Shown here piece by piece: positions 1 through 4,727 of a stretch of DNA of 12,418 nucleotides. Origin of the DNA: Planctomycetota bacterium. Its GTDB lineage: Bacteria > Planctomycetota > Phycisphaerae > Sedimentisphaerales > Anaerobacaceae. Position 1 is the first letter of the stretch. Each line of letters begins with the position of its first letter. A program made the translations under genes and the position numbers. The notes under the pieces are model-generated. The model searched no databases and had not been told where the DNA came from. It saw only the letters and a list, made by a program, of their open reading frames with translations. The stretch is from positions 1 through 12,418 of the forward strand of contig JAFNGF010000114.1 in the NCBI GenBank assembly GCA_017885385.1, written 5' to 3'.

Positions 1-117
1 TAGCTGGGCGAAAAACCATCCCCAATCCGCCCCCGCTCTCCCGCAAGGGATGGCTGGCGTCATTGTCTTCGACAAGAAGACGCGGGGGCGGATTGGGGAT
101 GGTTTTCCCCCCGGCTA
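1..117. repeat. Long imperfect inverted repeat (MITE-like or extended hairpin)
   Basis: Bases 1-36 and 82-117 are reverse complements with three mismatches; the inner 25 positions (12-36 against 82-106) match perfectly. The outer ends read TAGC and GCTA. The 45-bp centre carries its own small hairpin, GTCTTC (65-70) with GAAGAC (76-81). No T-run follows the right arm, so a simple intrinsic terminator is unlikely. A miniature inverted-repeat element or a very stable RNA hairpin both fit. The window begins at the left arm, so a target-site duplication cannot be checked. Confidence 0.75.
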
Positions 118-166
118 AACACGTACAAACAGATAGCGGTTTTTTGGCAAAAAAAAACGTTTTTCT

Positions 167-195
167 TTGACAAGACAATCGCGGGACGTTAAGTT
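167..195 (+). promoter_or_regulatory. Candidate promoter of the Hc1-like gene
   Basis: A perfect -35 box TTGACA (167-172) is followed after 17 bp by a weak -10 candidate TTAAGT (190-195). A perfect 12-bp palindrome AAAAACGTTTTT (153-164) lies just upstream and would act as an A/T-rich upstream region or binding site. The predicted transcript would start about 30 nt before the start codon at 234. The -10 match is poor, so confidence is limited. Confidence 0.45.
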
Positions 196-233
196 TCTGG
201 CAATTTTAACCCACTAAGTGGAGGATTATTCGG

Positions 234-407
234 ATGCAAGAGTACGAAGAGCTTAAGGTGCTGGTAACTGAAATTGAGGCCGACATAAGCAAGGCCGAGG
301 GCGGAAACAGTGCGGCAGGAACGCGGGTCCGCAAGCAGATGCAGAAAATCAAGCAATCTGCGCAGACCGTTCGCAGCCGAATACTTGAAATTAGATCCGC
401 CCCCTAA
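234..407 (+). CDS. Histone H1-like nucleoid protein, Hc1 family
   Basis: This 57-residue gene starts at ATG 234, with GGAGG (220-224) nine bases upstream, and ends at TAA 405-407. The protein is lysine/arginine-rich and probably helical. Its core KAEGGNSAAGTRVRKQ (residues 20-35) matches the signature of the chlamydial Hc1 / Bacteroidetes histone H1-like family (Pfam Hc1), in which an N-terminal helix pair carries a conserved GN-AA-RVRK stretch. Members are small nucleoid-associated proteins that bind and compact DNA without sequence specificity. It lacks the long Lys/Ala-rich tail of chlamydial Hc1 and so resembles the short Bacteroidetes-type members. It has its own promoter candidate and stands alone. 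The family call rests on recognised motifs; a DNA-binding role in this organism is inferred. Confidence 0.8.
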   Translation: MQEYEELKVLVTEIEADISKAEGGNSAAGTRVRKQMQKIKQSAQTVRSRILEIRSAP

Positions 408-581
408 AGTTACCGCTCTGCCGGACGTGATTTGAAGGGTCGGTATTCTGCACGTAATGTGTGGCGTCCGGGCCTTTGATAAGTCTGGATTCCTGCCGCT
501 GCAGGGATTGTCACTGGTAGTCGAGTTGGGTTCAAACAGCAGGGCCGGTATTCACAAAGGCTGTTTTTATTGTGTGCATCT

Positions 582-599
582 CAGCCCGGTGCCGGGTTG
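582..599. repeat. Small GC-rich hairpin upstream of the dehydratase gene
   Basis: CAGCCCG (582-588) pairs with CGGGTTG (593-599) around a GTGC loop, giving seven pairs including one G-T. No U-tract follows, so it is not a clear terminator. The rest of the 408-666 gap shows no gene or RNA that I can support. Confidence 0.35.
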
Positions 600-666
600 T
601 TGGCGTGTCGAGGCCGGCAGCCGCAACTGGTGGAATGCGCCGAAAGCTTTTATATTGGGGCCAGCC

Positions 667-1143
667 ATGCCGCCACCGTTATTGTTTGACTTATCGCAGA
701 TAGACCTCAGCGGCAAGCCGATCTTTGACGCGGACGCCATTCGCAGAGTAAACCCACAGCGCTTTGAGATGGAGCAGCTCGATGGGATTCTCTGGTACGA
801 TAAGGAAGAGTTTCTGATTTTGGGTTACAAGGATGTAACCGGAGGCGAGTTCTGGGTTCGGGGCCACATTCCTGAGCGGCCGCTGATGCCGGGCGTAATA
901 ATGATTGAGGCGGCGGCGCAACTGTCCAGTTTTTTTGTCAAACAGATTTACCAGGTTGAGGGGTTTATTGGTTTTGCCAGCATAGATTCAGCAAAGTTTC
1001 GCTCTGTTGTCGAGCCTGGGCACAGGTTGTATCTGCTGGGTCATATTACGCAGTTCAAGCGGAGGAAGTACACGTGTGCTGTGCAGGGGGTGGTTGAAGG
1101 AGTGATGGTGTTTGACGCTGTAGTATCCGGCTTGAATGTCTGA
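667..1143 (+). CDS. FabA/FabZ-type 3-hydroxyacyl-ACP dehydratase (hot-dog fold)
   Basis: The 158-residue product belongs to the FabZ/FabA hot-dog family, which removes water from 3-hydroxyacyl-ACP during fatty acid elongation in the cytoplasm. The signature GHIPERPLMPGVIMIEAAAQ spans residues 66-85. It contains the expected catalytic His67 and Glu81, separated by the usual interval, and the length is normal for FabZ. The frame is open back to 457, but the extra 70 N-terminal residues are low-complexity and not family-like. ATG 667, preceded by only a weak GGGG (657-660), places the domain correctly. Planctomycetes carry several such paralogues, so this may serve a specialised acyl pathway rather than being the housekeeping FabZ. 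No other fatty-acid gene is adjacent. The family is confident; the exact substrate is unknown. Confidence 0.85.
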   Translation: MPPPLLFDLSQIDLSGKPIFDADAIRRVNPQRFEMEQLDGILWYDKEEFLILGYKDVTGGEFWVRGHIPERPLMPGVIMIEAAAQLSSFFVKQIYQVEGFIGFASIDSAKFRSVVEPGHRLYLLGHITQFKRRKYTCAVQGVVEGVMVFDAVVSGLNV

Positions 1144-1171
1144 CAGGCTTGCTTCAAACAGAGCCGCGACT

Positions 1172-1214
1172 CCCCGCTTTTGCGGGGACAGGCTTGCCCC
1201 TGCGAAGGCAGGGG
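1172..1214. repeat. Two consecutive GC-rich hairpins, REP-like
   Basis: CCCCGC-TTTT-GCGGGG (1172-1187) is followed within ten bases by CCCCTGC-GAAG-GCAGGGG (1197-1214). Both have perfect stems and four-base loops. They lie about 28 bp after the dehydratase stop codon. The first could help end that transcript, but no U-run follows either hairpin. Tandem short palindromes of this type are typical of dispersed intergenic (REP-like) repeats. Confidence 0.6.
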
Positions 1215-1257
1215 GAGCGGGCGGCTATTTAGGCGATCAGAATATCAGGAAATCAGG

Positions 1258-1508
1258 ATGCAGTCCACAGGACACCTTACGGTGGATACCGGCAACGGTA
1301 GGAAGTAGCTAAAGCGGCCTTTGATACTTTGGCGCAGAGCTTAACCAAAGCGCTAGAGACGCTTGTCGCCCTGATAGACAATAAAGACGACCGGCTGAAG
1401 CGCCTGACCTGCAACGACATAATCGAGTATATCCTCAAGCATAAAGAGGTCGAAGACCTGGAAAAGCGGATACCAGCAATAGAAGAGAGGCTAAAAGCAC
1501 AGAAATAG
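1258..1508 (+). pseudogene. Small coiled/helical protein gene broken by a one-base frameshift
   Basis: ATG 1258 has AGGA (1247-1250) seven bases upstream. Its frame reads MQSTGHLTVDTGNGRK and stops at TAG 1306. The frame starting at GAA 1302 is open to TAG 1506 and encodes a convincing charged, helical sequence that begins EVAKAAFDTLAQSL and ends EDLEKRIPAIEERLKAQK. It has no start codon near its 5' end. Restoring one G in AGGAA (1300-1304) joins the two frames into an 83-residue protein. A hairpin follows immediately after the stop (1510-1537), as expected for a real transcription unit. A TTG start at 1329 giving a 59-residue protein is possible but has no ribosome binding site. The family is not recognised. 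A sequencing error is an alternative to true decay. Confidence 0.5.
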
Positions 1509-1509
1509 A

Positions 1510-1537
1510 AGGGCTGCAAGCGCTTGCTCACAGCCCT
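1510..1537. terminator. Hairpin between convergent genes, possible bidirectional terminator
   Basis: AGGGCTG (1510-1516) pairs perfectly with CAGCCCT (1531-1537), and the loop contains the palindrome GCAAGCGCTTGC (1516-1527). On the minus strand the hairpin is followed by TTCTATTTCT, a loose U-tract, so it could end the transcript of the minus-strand gene at 1563-2519. On the plus strand it directly follows the stop codon at 1508. Confidence 0.4.
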
Positions 1538-1562
1538 GTCGAATTTGAGCACATCTACTATA

Positions 1563-2519
1563 TCACAGCGTTCTGCGTCTGCGCAGCCAATGAATACAAC
1601 TTATGCCGATACCAGCAAGAACAATAGCGCCGGGGACGGGGATGACGGTTGGTTCGGGGACGGAGGCGACACGAAACCCGAAATTGCCGAACTCGATGAG
1701 CGGGGGGCCGTAGTAGCTCCGGTAGGACGACGCGAGGTAGGTGCCGTAGAAGTCGTACGACCCACCGCGAAGGCCACGAGAGGAAGCAGTTCCGTAATCT
1801 CCACTAAAATACGGACTTTCCATCCATTCCCAGACGTTGCCCATCATGTCGTATGTGCCGTTGAGTTCCTGGCTGCCGCTGCCGACATTCCACGGTTCGC
1901 GACCGACAGAAGAGAAGTAGTTCCATTTCGCAGGGTCGGGTATCCCGAAAACAAGGTCGCTGGGTGACGCGTTCGCGTAGGTCTGGAGGCTCGTGCCGTT
2001 CCAGTAGGCCGCCTTGACCCACTCATTCTCCGTTGGCATGAAATAAAACGCATTGCTGTTGCGATACGGATTGCCTGCATCGTAACCGGTATCCGTGGAG
2101 ACCCAAGTGGCCAGAGTGTAGTCGCTCGTGCCCTGTGTGCCTGTGAACTTGTACGCCGCCTGATGGCCGGTGCTTGTGTTCAGATAGTTGACGAACTGTG
2201 CCGCCTCGTACCAGCTCGCATTGTTGGTCGGAACGTTGGTGCCGGTGAAGAGGGGGTCGTTGCCATACGCATACGATGGGCTGCCCGTCACCGCGCCGTA
2301 GGCAGCCTTGAACTTCGTCCACTGGTCATTGCTGACCTCGTATGTGCCCATGCGGTAGGCGTTGTTGACGATGCCGTAACCGCTGGTGGGGTTCGTGCTG
2401 CCCGAAATCGGCACGAAGTCGATAGTGAACTGATTGCCGACTGGTCCAAACGTGTCCGCCGAAGCCGGATTCATTACCGCCATCACACACACCATTGCTG
2501 CCAATAGTTGCTTTTTCAT
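1563..2519 (-). CDS. Exported SUMF1/FGE-fold protein with PEP-CTERM-like sorting tail
   Basis: The product has 318 residues. Residues 1-21 form a signal peptide with a cleavage-like site PASA-D. Residues 57-286 show the motifs of the formylglycine-generating-enzyme (SUMF1/sulfatase-modifying) fold: YEVSNDQWTKF (60-70), MPTENEW (161-167), GTYDMMGNVWEW (221-232), GLRGGSY (249-255) and FGFRV (280-284). The paired cysteines that make human FGE an oxidase are missing: the region after RGGSY has none. Sulfatase-activating activity is therefore not expected, and a structural or binding role is more likely. The C-terminus (VPEP, then VPVPGAIVLAGIGI, then WLRRRR) has the PEP-CTERM layout of motif, hydrophobic helix and basic end, which exosortase recognises for surface sorting. 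Start ATG 2519 has GGAGG seven bases upstream. Family and sorting tail are confident; function is unknown. Confidence 0.88.
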   Translation of the reverse strand: MKKQLLAAMVCVMAVMNPASADTFGPVGNQFTIDFVPISGSTNPTSGYGIVNNAYRMGTYEVSNDQWTKFKAAYGAVTGSPSYAYGNDPLFTGTNVPTNNASWYEAAQFVNYLNTSTGHQAAYKFTGTQGTSDYTLATWVSTDTGYDAGNPYRNSNAFYFMPTENEWVKAAYWNGTSLQTYANASPSDLVFGIPDPAKWNYFSSVGREPWNVGSGSQELNGTYDMMGNVWEWMESPYFSGDYGTASSRGLRGGSYDFYGTYLASSYRSYYGPPLIEFGNFGFRVASVPEPTVIPVPGAIVLAGIGISCIHWLRRRRTL

Positions 2520-2586
2520 CTTACATCCTCCGAGAGAATGTTTGCGAATTCAATCCCCTTCCCTGGATTTGTTGCGCGCCTCCTAT

Positions 2587-2623
2587 TGTGGTAATTCTAC
2601 CACACCGATCTTGCGTCTGTCAA
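2587..2623 (-). promoter_or_regulatory. Sigma70-type promoter with palindromic operator over the -10 box
   Basis: On the minus strand TTGACA (2618-2623) is followed after 18 bp by TAGAAT (2594-2599, five of six matches), about 75 bp upstream of the SUMF1-fold gene. The -10 box sits in the loop and inner arm of a perfect inverted repeat, TGTGGTA (2587-2593) with TACCACA (2598-2604). A dimeric repressor binding there would block RNA polymerase. No regulator gene is visible in the window. Confidence 0.65.
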
Positions 2624-2680
2624 TTGTGGAAAGTACGTAATTTTGAGGGATTTTTGAGATTTTCCGGCCAAATTCACGAT

Positions 2681-2709
2681 TTGTCAAACAGGCATTGTGA
2701 GCCTATAAT
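2681..2709 (+). promoter_or_regulatory. Near-consensus sigma70-type promoter of the 417-residue gene
   Basis: TTGTCA (2681-2686, five of six) is followed after exactly 17 bp by a perfect TATAAT (2704-2709). The predicted transcript start near 2716 leaves an approximately 110-nt leader before ATG 2827. Confidence 0.7.
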
Positions 2710-2774
2710 ACGGGCAATCGGGATGACCGGCAAGCTACCGGCAAGCGGCCTGGCCTTTGGCAGGATTTTAAGTG

Positions 2775-2821
2775 ACCTGTCCTTTCTGCCTTTATTCAGA
2801 CCGACCCGAAGAAAGACAGGT
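2775..2821 (+). promoter_or_regulatory. Leader hairpin overlapping the ribosome binding site
   Basis: ACCTGTCCTTTCT (2775-2787) pairs with AGAAAGACAGGT (2810-2821), giving 12 base pairs with one bulged C and a 22-nt loop. The ribosome binding site AGGTGAG (2818-2824) of the gene starting at 2827 is partly inside the right arm. The folded leader would reduce translation unless the stem is opened by a protein, small RNA or ligand. Confidence 0.55.
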
Positions 2822-2826
2822 GAGTA

Positions 2827-4080
2827 ATGCTATCGTATGAAACACACCAGGCAGCCGTCCACGAGATAGCAAACGAGATTGACGCTCTTGTAATGGACGC
2901 GACTATAAGGGCGCGTTTCACAGCCCATATTGACCGGCTCTGCAAGATGGTCGAGGACTATGGGCAAGCCCTGCAAGGTTACGCGCAACAGCTTGAGGAA
3001 GCGAAACAGCGAATAGAGCAAGACTCGTCTATTATTCAGCCTAAACCTGGCAAGGGAATTTCTTTAGTTGATATATGTCCGCCCCCAAAAGATTGGGTGA
3101 GCATGGGCTATGAGGACAATCTGTTCATTAACGTCGACCTGAGTGTTATCTACCGACCAGCCGAGCCGGTGAATCCTTTGCTCTGGTTTGGGCTTTTCGG
3201 CAGCGCCGGGCTACAACGTAAGCCAGAGGACAGCGAAAAAATAATATGCGAATATGTGCGGCTGGCCGTTATTCACGACTACGAACTGCGATATTCAGGG
3301 ACACCGAGCGATAGCTATATTTTCTCTGCCGAATACGAGGGGAAATGGTTTCAGCGAAACAAGTTTTGCGAGGATGTCTGGGCATACTATCACTACTATA
3401 ATCAAAACCCCGACCTGATTCATTACCCTGCAACTGCCCAAGAGAAACTGTCGCACCTTAATCGCGCACTTGGCCACGTCCAGGCCGACCTTGCCAGAGG
3501 CCCGACCGGCCGGATAGAAAGCAGGTGCAATATGGACTTATTAAATCAGAACCTTGCGGCAATCGGGGACATACTTGCTGCGGTCGAAAAGTGGAAGATA
3601 ATCGCTGACCATGATAACCCCGATTCCAAGGAATCGCGGCAATGCGGCTCTAAAGCTTTGGAATTGCTGTGTGAGCACGTAAAAATTCTCGATGATTTCC
3701 AGCGTTACTTTGGTGCAGGTGTCGTCACGCAAGGTGTAATATATTGGCTGAAAGAAATAGCCGTCCTTTACTTTTGTTCTGGACAGACTTTAGAGATAAA
3801 AAATATAGGTGGCGGAGGTGACCACTTTGCCGTTGTTCGAGACGATTTCATTACTGACCTGAAGCGTTGGATAGAGGAAGCCAAGGCGCAACCGGGAGAA
3901 CAAGAGTCGACAGAGGCCAGCGGCGGCGAAACAAAATCTGATGGTGTACTTAAACCCAAACCACCAGAGATTCTTCAGGAAATCCTGTGGGTATGGAAGT
4001 ACGGCAGAAAATATTGGTGGGTTATACTATTGGCTATATTGGTAACATTGTTTTTAACAATCCTACACCGATTTATCTAG
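2827..4080 (+). CDS. Unrecognised 417-residue protein with C-terminal membrane anchor
   Basis: I do not recognise the family. There is no signal peptide. Residues 1-70 are helical, with a probable short coiled coil (YAQQLEEAKQRIEQ). A mixed central domain (about 75-200) is rich in Tyr and Trp, including DVWAYYHYYNQNP. A long helical segment (about 205-320) follows, then a charged linker rich in Gly, Lys and Glu (about 350-385). The last 27 residues form one hydrophobic helix (WWVILLAILVTLFLTIL) and a short basic end. This topology resembles a tail-anchored protein with a cytoplasmic body. The gene has a strong promoter and a leader hairpin over its ribosome binding site. It lies immediately upstream of an integrase remnant at a tRNA gene, so it is probably cargo of an old integrated element. 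Start ATG 2827 is preceded by AGGTGAG. Confidence 0.8.
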   Translation: MLSYETHQAAVHEIANEIDALVMDATIRARFTAHIDRLCKMVEDYGQALQGYAQQLEEAKQRIEQDSSIIQPKPGKGISLVDICPPPKDWVSMGYEDNLFINVDLSVIYRPAEPVNPLLWFGLFGSAGLQRKPEDSEKIICEYVRLAVIHDYELRYSGTPSDSYIFSAEYEGKWFQRNKFCEDVWAYYHYYNQNPDLIHYPATAQEKLSHLNRALGHVQADLARGPTGRIESRCNMDLLNQNLAAIGDILAAVEKWKIIADHDNPDSKESRQCGSKALELLCEHVKILDDFQRYFGAGVVTQGVIYWLKEIAVLYFCSGQTLEIKNIGGGGDHFAVVRDDFITDLKRWIEEAKAQPGEQESTEASGGETKSDGVLKPKPPEILQEILWVWKYGRKYWWVILLAILVTLFLTILHRFI

Positions 4081-4081
4081 A

Positions 4082-4378
4082 AAAAAACCAAGCCAAACCC
4101 CCGCTAAGGTTGTCCAGAAACTTGCCCGATATTCAGACCCCCGATTGACGTTCAACACCCACGCACGGACGTTTGAGGAAGCCGAACAAAAGGCGTTGAA
4201 TTTCCTGCCGAACTTTGGGGATTTTGTCTTGTCCACCTGTTTGGACACTAACCGCAAAAAACAAGAGATTTTGATAGACAACCAGAGACACAGAAACAGC
4301 CAAGACACGCCAAAAACCGGAATCTTGGCCGACAATCGAATAGCCCCAAGGGGATTCGGACCCCTGTTGCCGGGTTGA
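4082..4378 (+). pseudogene. C-terminal remnant of a tyrosine recombinase (phage-type integrase)
   Basis: The frame from 4082, with no start codon of its own, reads KVVQKLARYSDPRLTFNTHA and continues ARTFEEAEQKALNFLPNFG (about 4106-4225). This matches the end of the catalytic domain of tyrosine recombinases, where the box is normally LARHSD...LTxxTYxH/R. Both catalytic positions are altered: the box His is Tyr (TAT 4130) and the nucleophilic Tyr is His (CAC), each explicable by one transition. The frame runs on into the tRNA-Glu gene and stops within its anticodon loop (4376-4378), as often seen for integrases inserted at tRNA genes. Everything upstream of the last catalytic segment is gone; the preceding gene ends at 4080. 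It is certainly inactive as it stands. The family call rests on this short segment. Confidence 0.7.
4299..4329 (-). terminator. Possible terminator after tRNA-Glu
   Basis: On the minus strand GCCAAGA (4329-4323) pairs perfectly with TCTTGGC (4305-4299) across a 17-nt loop, eleven bases past the tRNA 3' end, followed by TGTTTCTGTG. The stem is modest and the U-tract interrupted, so this is only a plausible end for the ferredoxin-tRNA transcript. Confidence 0.35.
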
Positions 4379-4415
4379 AAACCCGGTGTCCTAGACCTAC
4401 CTAGACGATGGGGCC
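4341..4415 (-). tRNA. tRNA-Glu (anticodon UUC)
   Basis: The reverse complement folds into a complete 75-nt cloverleaf. The acceptor stem GGCCCCA/TGGGGCT has a terminal G-U pair and discriminator A. The D arm is GTCT/GGAC with an 11-nt loop containing GG. The anticodon stem CCGGG/CCCGG encloses loop TTTTCAA (anticodon TTC), the variable loop has 4 nt, and the T arm is AGGGG/CCCCT. CCA is not encoded. The T loop reads TCCGAAT rather than the near-universal TTCGAAT, so U55 is replaced by C. The gene lies eight bases downstream of the ferredoxin gene on the same strand, and its 3' end abuts a recombinase remnant. Confidence 0.93.
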
Positions 4416-4423
4416 GACCGAGT

Positions 4424-4597
4424 CTACTCCATGCTGATCGCCTCCTGGGGACAGACGTCAACGCAAACGCCGCAGTCGATGCAGGCATCAGCGTCAACTG
4501 CTGCCCTGCCATCAACCAGGCTAATGGCGTTGTTTGGGCATTCATCCACACAGGATTCGCAGCCATTGCATTTTTGCTTATTCACTCTGGCCGGCAT
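4424..4597 (-). CDS. Short 2[4Fe-4S] ferredoxin
   Basis: A 57-residue clostridial-type ferredoxin, a soluble low-potential electron carrier. It has two complete cluster motifs, CNGCESCVDECP (Cys10, 13, 16 and 20) and CIDCGVCVDVCP (Cys39, 42, 45 and 49), each followed by the usual proline and arranged with internal two-fold symmetry. The length equals that of classical clostridial ferredoxins. ATG 4597 is preceded by AAAGGG (4605-4610) at seven bases. The stop lies eight bases before the tRNA-Glu gene on the same strand, with no terminator between, so the two are probably co-transcribed and RNase P cleavage would set the 3' end of the messenger. A TATACT (4615-4620) could be a -10 box but has no good -35 partner. 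The redox partner is unknown, and no oxidoreductase gene is adjacent. Confidence 0.92.
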   Translation of the reverse strand: MPARVNKQKCNGCESCVDECPNNAISLVDGRAAVDADACIDCGVCVDVCPQEAISME

Positions 4598-4727
4598 TTA
4601 CCAACCCTTTCAAAAGTATAACTCAGGAGCTGCCGGTAAAGAAAGTACGAAATGTTACAAAACTGCGGTGATATTACAAGCCAAATTTTGTGAAATTCGG
4701 ATGGGGGCGGTGCAAAATCGGCCTATC

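Noticed and set aside
457..666. N-terminal extension of the dehydratase frame
   Set aside because: The 70 extra residues are unlike any FabZ N-terminus, and ATG 667 begins the domain at the usual place.
1524..1967. Plus-strand 147-codon ORF
   Set aside because: It lies opposite the well-supported SUMF1-fold gene and has shadow-like composition without domain motifs.
1..2500. Second attachment-site copy of the tRNA-Glu 3' end
   Set aside because: No segment resembling the T arm and acceptor end was seen by eye to the left of the tRNA.
2495..2827. Plus-strand 110-codon ORF ending at the start of the 417-residue gene
   Set aside because: It crosses two promoters and the leader hairpin, and shows no ribosome binding site or protein-like pattern.
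4145..4378. A functional small protein starting at TTG 4145
   Set aside because: The similarity to the recombinase C-terminus begins upstream of this codon, and the frame runs into a tRNA, so it is a remnant.
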